From NCBI GenBank assembly GCA_021323705.1, contig JAJPKL010000044.1:1-38786 (forward strand): a stretch of 38,786 bases of DNA, in the 5' to 3' direction. This DNA is from Nitrososphaerota archaeon (GTDB lineage: Archaea; Thermoproteota; Nitrososphaeria; Nitrososphaerales; Nitrosopumilaceae). The translations under genes and the position numbers were made by a program. The notes beneath the pieces are model-generated. The model was not told the DNA's origin. It saw only the letters and a program-made list of their open reading frames with translations, and did no database searches. Shown in pieces: positions 31,508 through 38,786 of this stretch (positions are counted from its first letter, which is position 1; the number at the start of each line of letters is the position of its first letter).

Positions 31508-31621
31508 TACCATAGGAAGTTATGATGTAAACGAAGATCCTCACAAGCGATTCAGATTAACTCATTACTGACAACTATTGGGTAAAATTTTGGCTTAAAT
31601 TCAATTCCAGTTTCTTGTGTC

Positions 31622-32821
31622 ATGCCATGGTTATTCACAGTTCCAACAAAACAGCAGGGAACGCTGGGCAAGGTAAAAGAGTTCATGGTTCCCTCGCAGG
31701 AACTTGTATCATGCGAGGTAATTGTTCCAATAGAGCAGGACCTCAAGAAGGTTGTATCAAATGCAAGGCAGCTTGCATCAAATACCATCAGGTCATTTGA
31801 GATCGCTTGGGACAGGAAAAACAAGGACCTGAGGTTTCAGATAACATCTGATGCAAATGATATCGATCACTACATCCAGGCTTTCAAGATGATGTATTCG
31901 AGTGCCGAGTTTAGAAAACTGGATGGTACCATACCAGATTGGTTCCACAACGATATTCCATACAGCATCTTTGATGTATCCACAAGGCACGGACATTTTT
32001 TTGCAGTCTTTGACAAGGACAAGGAACCAAAACTGATATCGCAGCTTGCAGGGGCAGTCCAGCTTGCCGATCTTGCATGGATTCAGATCGTATTTGTGCA
32101 ATGTGATGTCAGCAAAGATCTTTCTGTACTACTGCAAAAGATGCAATCGTTGTACAATCACATCACAGACCCACATGCAAGATCAAAGATTAGAAAAAAG
32201 CCTGACGGCACAGAGGAGAGGTACTATTTACCACACTACGAGAAGGGCAGAGACTTTGAGAGACACTTTGGACTGTTGCATGCACATGCATCAAAGAAGG
32301 CAAACGGAACGCAGGTCATAGTATCACTTAGAGGCGTGATTCTGCCAGATGTAAGCATCAACATGGATGCTATCCAGACACTGCAGGTGGAAAATGTCCA
32401 GGCACGCGAGATTGAAAAGCTTGAAAAGTACAGCTACGATCACAGAAAATTTTACAATAATACAAAACCAAAGAAGAACTTTATCAGGATAGGAAAGGAA
32501 AAGACCGATAAGCAGAGAATCGTACTGTTCACAAAAAGGTTACTGCCAAAGATACGATGTCTCCGTGATGCTGTATCAAGATACTGTACGCCTCATTGGG
32601 CAAGCATCTTGCTCTCAGGGCTGTCTTTCTTTTTCGATTTTAATTATTATATGTACCATACAAGAAAGCCTCTGCCATTTCTTGTACTTGGTACAGATGA
32701 GCTTCATCTGTTTGTACATCTACCTGATGGTACCATCCCTAATGTCAAGATAACGCGTGGCCAGAGCATTCCTGATGTTACAACACCAAAGGATCTCTTC
32801 TCGCTTGGTGGAAAGCTTTGA
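31622..32821 (+). CDS. VirB4/conjugation-type N-terminal partner protein
   Basis: This 399-aa protein has no Walker motifs. Its end (PFLVLGTDELHLFVHLPDGTIPNVKIT) matches the block found before the ATPase domain in archaeal conjugation proteins, so the module seems split into two genes. A TATA-like CTTAAATTC lies 26 bases before the ATG. The ATPase gene starts 15 bases after its stop; the two products probably form one complex at the membrane. Confidence 0.7.
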   Translation: MPWLFTVPTKQQGTLGKVKEFMVPSQELVSCEVIVPIEQDLKKVVSNARQLASNTIRSFEIAWDRKNKDLRFQITSDANDIDHYIQAFKMMYSSAEFRKLDGTIPDWFHNDIPYSIFDVSTRHGHFFAVFDKDKEPKLISQLAGAVQLADLAWIQIVFVQCDVSKDLSVLLQKMQSLYNHITDPHARSKIRKKPDGTEERYYLPHYEKGRDFERHFGLLHAHASKKANGTQVIVSLRGVILPDVSINMDAIQTLQVENVQAREIEKLEKYSYDHRKFYNNTKPKKNFIRIGKEKTDKQRIVLFTKRLLPKIRCLRDAVSRYCTPHWASILLSGLSFFFDFNYYMYHTRKPLPFLVLGTDELHLFVHLPDGTIPNVKITRGQSIPDVTTPKDLFSLGGKL

Positions 32822-32836
32822 TGGTCCAGTGATATC

Positions 32837-34780
32837 ATGGAATACGGCATCGAGGTAAACAACATCAGAACAGGGAGCGAGGGTCTATCGTTTGATGATC
32901 TCTCGCGTCATGTCTACATTCTTGCTGGGACAGGAACCGGAAAGACAACGCTTGTAAGAACCATATTCAAGCATCTCGAGCTTGCAAACTGGCATGGGAT
33001 GCTAAATGGTACCATCTATATCGATATCAAGGACGAGGATGCTAGGCTATTTTTGCGTCAGTGCAATCCAGAGAGTCTCGAGTCGGGAGCTGTAAGATAT
33101 CTTGACATCAATCATACAAATTTTGGCATAAACCTGCTTGAGCTTCCACGGTCCCAGGAAGGCCAGAGGGATGCAGTGGTATCAAAGATGGTAGGATATG
33201 TCATGTCAATGTTAAAAGAATTATACGAGCAGCCTACCACGTATGTGCAGCTTGAAAGAATAATCAAACTGCTTCTGTACTACCTCTACCAGAACACAGA
33301 CTCGCCGACAATGCTTGACCTCTACGAGATTATTGTCCGTCTCCAGTCAGACGGCAGGTCGGAGCTGCAACAGATAATGCAGAGTTTAAAAAATGTCTCT
33401 GGTTCTGAGATGAAGCTTGCACTAAACGCAATTGCAGGACTTGCCTCTGATTCCTGGAATCCGGTACTTAACAGAATAGAGCCTTTTGCAGTGGACCCGT
33501 ATCTGAAAAAAATATTTGGAGTAAGACACAGTACTATTGATTTTGAAAATATACTCGCCCCGGGAAACATTACCATATTTAGGATAAGCGATACCCAAAC
33601 TCCGCAGTATGCACACGGACTTGCCATCATGGCTATTGTAATCAAGATATGGTTTGTAGTGCTTGATCGTGCAAGCAGGGTAGCACCAGAAAACCGGAAC
33701 CTTGTTGTTCTTGCACTTGACGAGTTCCAAAAGATTGCACAGCTTAACATACTAACCACAATACTCTCGCAGGCCCGTGCTTACAACCTAGGACTTGTGT
33801 TATCCCACCAGAACACAGCTCAGATATCTGAAGAACTTTTAGAGACCATAATAGGAAACACCGCAACCCAGATCTTTGGCAGGGTCTCAGGCATTGACAG
33901 TGCAAAGATAGCTCGAGCTGTAGATCCACATTTTGCAAAAGAGATTACAGAGACACTTGCAGTCCAGCCTGACTTTACATTTACAATCAGGTCAAGGGCG
34001 TCATCAGGACAGGAACAGCAGGCGCCACAAAGATTTCGCGCACATGCACCACCACCACTGCTTGCAAGCGAGGCAGACGCAGACAGACTCATTGATATCA
34101 TGAGAGACCGATACGGTATCCATGAAGACGATACTCCAACAATACTTGCCCAAAGGTCACAGGCAGCGACGTTGTGGATGAGACAGCTTGCTGTTTCATT
34201 TCTTGAAAGAGAAGAATGGGAGATACTTGTATCGCTTCGCAACAAGAAGCTGAACCTTACTGATATCGTCAATGTGGTACACAGCTACAACCGTGACAAG
34301 ACGCGGCAGATCTTGGATACTATGGCAGCTGAAGGACTTGTCAGCATTTTTGATACCCTGTATACGTTATCGGATGCTGCCAAGCTCAAGTATTTTGTCG
34401 ATACATTTGATGATATAGGAAAGGCAGAAGGTGTTATGGAGATAGCAAGAAAGGCGTTTGAGTATCATGTATCAAAGGGTCACTTTGTGGCACTTGCAAG
34501 ACAGGATCCTAAAGAAGGAATAGAAAGAGTCGACATGTGCGGGTATGATTATGACAATGGTATACCTATATCAATAGAGATAGAGTCGACATCAGAATGT
34601 GAGAGCCATCCTGAAAAGGTCAGAAAGAACTTTGAAAAATGGGAGAAGCTTGGATTTGCAAGGATGGAATCCTGGTCGCTCTCTCCAAAGATTTTGGAAA
34701 TTTACGATACCCTTGATGATATCCTAAAAGAAAAGATTCAATGTTTTAGTTCAGATGAGATTTATAAATTAGCGATTTGA
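32837..34780 (+). CDS. HerA/VirD4-type conjugation ATPase with fused wHTH and nuclease-like end
   Basis: This 647-aa protein has Walker A GTGTGKTT (31-38), Walker B LVVLALDEFQK (about 295) and an ATPase core to about residue 400, as in DNA-pumping coupling ATPases. A winged-helix region follows (EWEILVSLRNKKLNLTDIVNVV ... ILDTMAAEGLVSIF). The last 100 residues have GIPISIEIESTSECESHPEKVRKNFEKW, which resembles a PD-(D/E)XK-type nuclease strand pattern. The last domain is an inference; the ATPase assignment is firm. Confidence 0.85.
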   Translation: MEYGIEVNNIRTGSEGLSFDDLSRHVYILAGTGTGKTTLVRTIFKHLELANWHGMLNGTIYIDIKDEDARLFLRQCNPESLESGAVRYLDINHTNFGINLLELPRSQEGQRDAVVSKMVGYVMSMLKELYEQPTTYVQLERIIKLLLYYLYQNTDSPTMLDLYEIIVRLQSDGRSELQQIMQSLKNVSGSEMKLALNAIAGLASDSWNPVLNRIEPFAVDPYLKKIFGVRHSTIDFENILAPGNITIFRISDTQTPQYAHGLAIMAIVIKIWFVVLDRASRVAPENRNLVVLALDEFQKIAQLNILTTILSQARAYNLGLVLSHQNTAQISEELLETIIGNTATQIFGRVSGIDSAKIARAVDPHFAKEITETLAVQPDFTFTIRSRASSGQEQQAPQRFRAHAPPPLLASEADADRLIDIMRDRYGIHEDDTPTILAQRSQAATLWMRQLAVSFLEREEWEILVSLRNKKLNLTDIVNVVHSYNRDKTRQILDTMAAEGLVSIFDTLYTLSDAAKLKYFVDTFDDIGKAEGVMEIARKAFEYHVSKGHFVALARQDPKEGIERVDMCGYDYDNGIPISIEIESTSECESHPEKVRKNFEKWEKLGFARMESWSLSPKILEIYDTLDDILKEKIQCFSSDEIYKLAI

Positions 34781-34858
34781 AATTTTTGTTCGTGGTATCA
34801 AATTCGAAGTTGGAAAAGAATTGAAAATAATTGATAGTTTTTCAAAATGATCTTTTGA

Positions 34859-35203
34859 CTAAAACCCGGTGGATGTGACATCAAAATAATAACAAGCTAT
34901 TGCCTTTTGCTCAAACCTCTCTTTTAACTCCTCAATTAAATTATCCAGATTAGGCACTACAGTATTTTGGAAATGATTCTTTTCTATGAAGACCTCATAC
35001 GATATTGACATGTCAAGAAAAACTCTACCACTACTCTTTTCCTTCCACTCCCCTCTTGATGGCGGAATGACACGTGTATAGCCACCGTATTCTTTTACAA
35101 ACTTTTTTTCCAGCTCTATAAAATATGAGACCGGAATGGACCTGCCATCGTTGAATGCGATAGGTAACTTGATATGAAGTAAAACCTTTGGGACAAAGCT
35201 CAA
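34859..35203 (-). CDS. Unknown protein of the integrated element
   Basis: This 114-aa mixed alpha/beta protein (VLLHIKLPIAFNDGRSIPVSYFIELEKKF) has no motif I recognise. It starts one base after the stop of the 64-aa gene, so they form a pair. A toxin-antitoxin-like pair is possible from size and coupling but has no motif support. Confidence 0.6.
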   Translation of the reverse strand: MSFVPKVLLHIKLPIAFNDGRSIPVSYFIELEKKFVKEYGGYTRVIPPSRGEWKEKSSGRVFLDMSISYEVFIEKNHFQNTVVPNLDNLIEELKERFEQKAIACYYFDVTSTGF

Positions 35204-35204
35204 G

Positions 35205-35399
35205 TCAATCTAATTTCTGGTATGGAACCTTGTTCTTACTGAGCAGCTGACACTGTCCCGATGTGATGACATACTCGTTCTCTGATGCATGATCAAATGG
35301 AATGCCTGCATCAAACAACACCTTCCATGCTTTCTCTTCGTATTTGGTATCAATCCTTACCTTTCTGTATGGTGGTTCCCCGCTGCCACTGGCTTTCAT
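35205..35399 (-). CDS. Small unknown protein paired with the 114-aa gene
   Basis: This 64-aa protein (MKASGSGEPPYRKVRIDTKYEEKAWKVLFDAG) has alternating strand-like and helical parts and one Cys. It is coupled to the 114-aa gene with one base between them. Family not recognised. Confidence 0.58.
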   Translation of the reverse strand: MKASGSGEPPYRKVRIDTKYEEKAWKVLFDAGIPFDHASENEYVITSGQCQLLSKNKVPYQKLD

Positions 35400-35442
35400 G
35401 TGAACAGTATCATCCTAGTCAATTATATACTTTCAGAGAATC

Positions 35443-35673
35443 TTATAACGATCTGCCCCAGAATTTATCACCCCAATCTTGTATTGTGGTATCATCTGTC
35501 TGTTTTTCTTCAAACGGTTCCTTTGAAAGTATTATTTTACTATCTTCAATCTTGAAAAACAAAATGGTGCCGGGTACAATTTCAAGTTCTCTGCAAATTG
35601 CTACAGGAATGCAGACAACGTTTGTGGGGTTGCTCCTTTTACCATAACGCATTACCTTTCTTGACTGCTTCAT
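35443..35673 (-). CDS. AbrB/SpoVT-type DNA-binding protein
   Basis: This 76-aa protein has NVVCIPVAICRELEIVPGTILFFKIEDSKIILSKEP, the swapped-hairpin AbrB pattern, then an acidic tail. It overlaps the upstream tandem AbrB-like gene by four bases (ATGA). It is probably a transcription regulator or an antitoxin-like factor of the element. Confidence 0.75.
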   Translation of the reverse strand: MKQSRKVMRYGKRSNPTNVVCIPVAICRELEIVPGTILFFKIEDSKIILSKEPFEEKQTDDTTIQDWGDKFWGRSL

Positions 35674-36251
35674 GATGTAGCGGCCCTCAGCCTGGCAATC
35701 TTCTGCAGATACTTCTCTTCCTGCTCTGCCCGCAAGAGATGCTCAAAGTTCTCCTGACCAAGCCAGAGATCGCGGTATGCATTTCTAACAAGTGTCCTTC
35801 TGTCATGGTCTCCTCCTGTCTTTACCAGCCATCGAAAGAGACGCTTGGTGTCCTTCCACCTCTGACACGTTAGGATACCTGAATCGTTTGGTACCATGAT
35901 TACTTTATCGCCGAGGATCCACCCAAGCTTTGCAATTACATCTTTTGGTATCCTGATATACATTGAAGGACTTGATCTTGTGCCACGATGCAGTACCGTT
36001 GTAACGACATCATCACGGTTAGCATTTTCTACATACATCCTTACAGCTAACACAGAATGAAGCGAGATCAAAAGCGATGCCTTCTTTTCGTTCTGCCAGC
36101 CGTATTTTATTACAATGTCATGTGGTATGTTTAGAATGTAAGAGCCAATTCCGGCCTTTGCAAAACCATGTGGTTTGGAAGCAAAAGCCAAGTGGTTTTT
36201 TCTCTCCAAGTTTGTAGCAGTAAGCCTTCTGATATGATACTCTGATATCAT
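35670..36251 (-). CDS. Tandem AbrB-like DNA-binding protein
   Basis: This 193-aa protein has two swapped-hairpin-like repeats: GIGSYILNIPHDIVIKYGW near residue 33 and SPSMYIRIPKDVIAKLGWILGDKVIMV near 94, followed by a basic helical tail. The frame is open to 36317, but ATG 36251 has a TATA-like TAAATTCT about 23 bases upstream. It is coupled to the 76-aa AbrB gene. The nearby inverted repeats are likely targets. Confidence 0.7.
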   Translation of the reverse strand: MISEYHIRRLTATNLERKNHLAFASKPHGFAKAGIGSYILNIPHDIVIKYGWQNEKKASLLISLHSVLAVRMYVENANRDDVVTTVLHRGTRSSPSMYIRIPKDVIAKLGWILGDKVIMVPNDSGILTCQRWKDTKRLFRWLVKTGGDHDRRTLVRNAYRDLWLGQENFEHLLRAEQEEKYLQKIARLRAATS

Positions 36252-36285
36252 GATGCCAAAAATTGGTTTAGAATTTAAGGAGGAT

Positions 36286-36362
36286 TTGACGTCATGTTGC
36301 CGACATTTTACCGTCATTTGTTGCAGTCAATGTCTGCATTTTCTGTTGTACCATGACGTCAA
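36286..36362. repeat. Long-spaced inverted repeat with TGACGTCA cores
   Basis: TTGACGTCATG (36286-36296) and its exact inverse (36352-36362) are 55 bases apart, and each contains the 8-bp palindrome TGACGTCA. They lie just upstream of the tandem AbrB gene and could be paired operator sites for DNA looping. The adjoining 36363-36598 has no supported gene; an 80-codon frame on the + strand lacks gene-like composition. Confidence 0.7.
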
Positions 36363-36504
36363 TATGTTCGTAATTGTATAGTAAAACCTGATTTTTCGCC
36401 TTTATTACAAGTATGTTATTTTATCTTCGATTACAAATCGTGTTTTATGTTCTGGACAAAATCGCATCTTCTTCAAGATGCTCTTTTGGTTTCGTTTTAC
36501 AAGA

Positions 36505-36536
36505 CCAAGTGGCCTATATGTCAAACCAAGTGGTTT
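36505..36536. repeat. CCAAGTGG repeats spaced by 21 bases
   Basis: CCAAGTGG occurs at 36505-36512 and 36526-36533, two helical turns apart; the second lies in the inverted repeat AAACCA-AG-TGGTTT. Related copies fall inside the tandem AbrB gene at 36163-36176 (AAACCATGTGGTTT) and about 36187-36198. They look like binding sites of one regulator. Confidence 0.55.
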
Positions 36537-36598
36537 TACAAAATGCTAAAAATGTAATTTTATTACAACCACACCCAACAAAGATTGTTCTAATTTTT

Positions 36599-36817
36599 TT
36601 ATTTCGTATCTTCTCTATTGAACCTGACGATATTAGACGATACTCTGATCATTGATCCTTTTTTGAATTTGTAACTTTCTTTCTTACCTTTATCTGTCCA
36701 CAACTCTAAGACTGCATTCTCATTTTTTGCCTCATAGAATGTCTTTGTATCAGATTCAGTATAATCCCATTCACCATGTAACTCGCAGCGTTGAAACTCG
36801 ATAAAAATCAAATCCAT
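36599..36817 (-). CDS. Small protein of unknown function
   Basis: This 72-aa protein (MDLIFIEFQRCELHGEWDYTESD) is mostly beta, with KGSMIRVSSNIVRFN near its end. It lies 14 bases after the ArsR-like gene and is probably co-transcribed with it. Family not recognised. Confidence 0.6.
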   Translation of the reverse strand: MDLIFIEFQRCELHGEWDYTESDTKTFYEAKNENAVLELWTDKGKKESYKFKKGSMIRVSSNIVRFNREDTK

Positions 36818-36831
36818 TTTTGCTCAATCCA

Positions 36832-37518
36832 TCAAGTGTCCAAGTAATCAACACCAAATAGAGTTTTCATGTTGCGATTGCCTATCTTGTCTTGTAAACC
36901 TGTTAGTGCCTCCCGTACTTGTGCTTTGTTTTCACCTGTCATTTTAGATAGATCTGCAATTGGTGATGAGTCTTTTCTCATCATTTCATATGCGATTTTT
37001 CTTTCAAGAAATGTAAGATTATCTCTTCCAATTTGGTGCATCTTGTGTAAGAGCGCTTGTCGCACCTCTTTTAGATTATCAATCTCAGTCTGTAGGTTTG
37101 TAATCTCCTCATCTACTTCTTTAAGATGATTTTTAATCGTTTCAAGACCTAAACTAGGATCACTTGAAATTTGACCAAATTTCTTGTAAGATAGTCTGTT
37201 ACGTCTGTCCTCAGACATGTCTCTTTCGCTATAATTGATCGTGAACTCATCCTCTGAAAGTGTAACTGATAGATTAAATGAAGAATCCAGATTATAGTAT
37301 TTTCTATCGGGTGCGCCGAATTTGCTCTTTTCACCATAAGAATTCACAAAACCAGTATCTTCCAACAACTTCATGTGACGTAACATGGCCTGTTGTCCTG
37401 TTCCAATTTCTTTTGAGATTTGATTAAAATACATCGGTTCATCAGCAAGAATGGAAAGAATATTTCTTCTTGTCTTATTTCCTAGTACATAAAAAATTGA
37501 ATCAATATCAGTTTTCAT
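36832..37518 (-). CDS. ArsR-like winged-helix regulator with coiled coil
   Basis: This 228-aa protein begins with FYVLGNKTRRNILSILADEPMYFNQISKEIGTGQQAMLRHMKLLEDTGFV, an ArsR-type winged helix. A long coiled coil follows (KNHLKEVDEEITNLQTEIDNLKEVRQALLHKM, about 125-160) and then a second HTH-like segment. It lies 14 bases downstream of the thermosome gene and may be co-transcribed, perhaps a heat or protein-stress regulator. Confidence 0.8.
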   Translation of the reverse strand: MKTDIDSIFYVLGNKTRRNILSILADEPMYFNQISKEIGTGQQAMLRHMKLLEDTGFVNSYGEKSKFGAPDRKYYNLDSSFNLSVTLSEDEFTINYSERDMSEDRRNRLSYKKFGQISSDPSLGLETIKNHLKEVDEEITNLQTEIDNLKEVRQALLHKMHQIGRDNLTFLERKIAYEMMRKDSSPIADLSKMTGENKAQVREALTGLQDKIGNRNMKTLFGVDYLDT

Positions 37519-37532
37519 AACAAAAAAGGGAT

Positions 37533-38786
37533 TTACATGTCCATTCCGGACATGTCGCCTCCTGGCATACCATGACCGCCAGGCTTTGGCATATCTTTTG
37601 ATTTGGATGAGGCAATGACGTCATCTATGCGAAGTATCATGCAGGCAGCTTCTGTTGCAGCGTTGATTACTTGTTCTTTTACAGCAAGTGGCTCGTAGAT
37701 GCCCTTAGTTGAAAGGTCTCCAATACTGGCATTTTCTACATCTACGCCAAAACTTGCTTTACCAGTGGAACTCTTTGAACGCAGTTCTACCTGTGTGTCC
37801 AAGGGATCCATCCCAGTGTTCTCGGCCAAAACAAGCGGTAATGTTTCTATACTGTCTGCAAATCTTTGTGCAGCCAGTTGTGCTCTTCCCTCAAGAGAGT
37901 TTGCCCACTCTCTTAGCTTGTGTGAAGTATATGCTTCTGGGGCACCTCCACCCACTAGAATCTTGGGATAAACCACGACATCTTTGACTGCCATCAGTGC
38001 ATCGTGTACGGATCTTTCTGCCTCGTCTACTATTCTCTGCGAGCCTCCTCGCACAAGTATTGTTACCGCTTTTGGATTCTTGCAGCCCTCAATGAATACC
38101 CATTTTTCTGTCTCGACCAACCTTTCTTCTGCTAGGTTTGCAGTTCCAAGATCATTTGATGATAGTTCATTGATATTTGTGACAATTCTTGCTCCAGTCG
38201 CCTTTGATAGCTTTGTCATATCACTTTCTTTGATTCTCCTTACTGCAAGCATACCTGCCTTTTGGAGATAGTGTTGTGCCATGTCATCAATTCCTTTCTG
38301 ACATAGTACTACATTTGCACCGGATTGGGCAATCTTGTCTGTCATCTTCTTTAGCATCTTGTTTTCTTCGTCGATGAATTGCTGCATTTGTTCTGGTGAG
38401 TTTATGTTGATCTTTGCGTCAAACTCTGTCTTTTCTATTTCCAAAGGAGCGTTGATAAGGGCTATCTTTGCGTTCTCAATTCTCTTGGGCATTCCGCCGT
38501 GGACAATCTCCTTGTCAAGGACTATTCCATTGATGAGTTTTGTGTCTCGAATAGAACCCCCGCTCTTCTTTTCTACCTTGATGTTATCGATATCTACTTT
38601 GTACTTGTCTCCGGCTTTTTCGGCAACTGCCAATACTGCATCAACTACAATGTTTGCGAGTTCTTCTGCGTTGCTTGAAACTAGCTTCGATGCCAATGTG
38701 GTAATGGCAACTTTCTTCAAGTATGTCTTGTCTTTTGGATCAATCGAGGTTGCTGCCTGTCGAAGAAGATCGATGGCTTTCTCGGA
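37533..38786 (-). CDS. thsA: Thermosome (group II chaperonin) subunit, N-terminus outside the window
   Basis: The last 417 residues are present; the frame is open to the window end at 38786, so about 130 N-terminal residues are missing. Diagnostic blocks are KVEKKSGGSIRDTKLINGIVLDKEIVH, VVLCQKGIDDMAQHYL, LVRGGSQRIVDEAERSVHDAL, VGGGAPEAYTSHKLREWANS and MILRIDDVIAS, then a Gly/Met-rich tail (GMPGGDMSGMDM). It folds proteins in the cytoplasm with ATP. The choice of subunit symbol is uncertain. Confidence 0.93.
   Translation of the reverse strand, partial: SEKAIDLLRQAATSIDPKDKTYLKKVAITTLASKLVSSNAEELANIVVDAVLAVAEKAGDKYKVDIDNIKVEKKSGGSIRDTKLINGIVLDKEIVHGGMPKRIENAKIALINAPLEIEKTEFDAKININSPEQMQQFIDEENKMLKKMTDKIAQSGANVVLCQKGIDDMAQHYLQKAGMLAVRRIKESDMTKLSKATGARIVTNINELSSNDLGTANLAEERLVETEKWVFIEGCKNPKAVTILVRGGSQRIVDEAERSVHDALMAVKDVVVYPKILVGGGAPEAYTSHKLREWANSLEGRAQLAAQRFADSIETLPLVLAENTGMDPLDTQVELRSKSSTGKASFGVDVENASIGDLSTKGIYEPLAVKEQVINAATEAACMILRIDDVIASSKSKDMPKPGGHGMPGGDMSGMDM

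Noticed and set aside
34859-35399. A toxin-antitoxin pair
   Set aside because: Size and coupling fit, but neither protein shows a known toxin or antitoxin motif.
36413-36655. An 80-codon + strand frame between the AbrB and ArsR genes
   Set aside because: It overlaps the 72-aa gene antisense, lacks a ribosome site or TATA, and is low in gene-like composition.
1-38786. CRISPR arrays or cas genes
   Set aside because: No regularly spaced direct repeats with unique spacers and no Cas motifs were found.

Overview
The window is chromosomal DNA of an ammonia-oxidiser-type archaeon (Nitrososphaerota/Thaumarchaeota). The evidence is archaeal TFB, thermosome, ribosomal protein L10e, an archaeal tRNA-splicing endonuclease, a zinc-type ferredoxin, many very small Cys-rich zinc-ribbon proteins, and TATA boxes about 25 bases before start codons (leaderless transcription). 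AT-rich DNA plus a Kdp system would fit a Nitrosotalea-like or soil lineage, but the genus is an inference.

Layout. (1) 45-6501: tRNA-Glu followed by a Kdp potassium-pump locus (kdpA-B-C-F plus a small membrane protein, with a divergent Lrp/AsnC regulator). An exact 18-bp copy of the tRNA-Glu 3' end lies at 6484-6501, so this segment looks like a tRNA-targeted island; a nested 26-bp direct repeat brackets the kdp genes. Near the right edge are a class II tRNA with a GAA anticodon and a 58-aa ORF whose promoter and first codons copy those of a csoR-like gene found 20 kb away. (2) 6861-11019: a ThDP enzyme of pyruvate oxidase type, a TFB, a DUF6448 protein and a succinate dehydrogenase Fe-S subunit. 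(3) 11.2-24.3 kb: a stress/redox region with hemerythrin-like proteins, DUF1059, universal stress proteins, a zinc-type ferredoxin, two Rieske proteins (one with altered cluster ligands), an FAD reductase, CBS-domain and DUF488 proteins, a MUG-like DNA glycosylase, a patatin, and an operon of tiny Cys-rich proteins. Four copies of a 16-bp palindrome (GCAATAATTTTATTGC type) sit just upstream of the TATA boxes of five transcription units here, which indicates a regulon. (4) 24.7-25.8 kb: a NicO-like metal transporter with an atypical CsoR/RcnR regulator. (5) 25.8-28.9 kb: small secreted and zinc-ribbon proteins, a tRNA endonuclease subunit and L10e. (6) 29003-36.8 kb: tRNA-Gly followed 9 bases later by a tyrosine recombinase with a C-terminal zinc ribbon, a non-coding zone with a perfect 40-bp palindrome and iteron-like repeats, a wHTH protein, a two-gene conjugation-type ATPase module and AbrB-type regulators, together an integrated conjugative-like element. 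(7) 36.8-38.8 kb: an ArsR-like regulator and the thermosome gene, cut by the window end.

The best candidates for undescribed biology are the palindrome regulon with its zinc-ribbon microproteins (a 31-residue block conserved exactly between two copies despite eight synonymous changes), the Rieske variant with lost His ligands, the tRNA-Glu-bounded kdp island with its odd tRNA, and the ATPase fused to a wHTH and a possible nuclease domain. All family assignments are from reading motifs; no database search was run.
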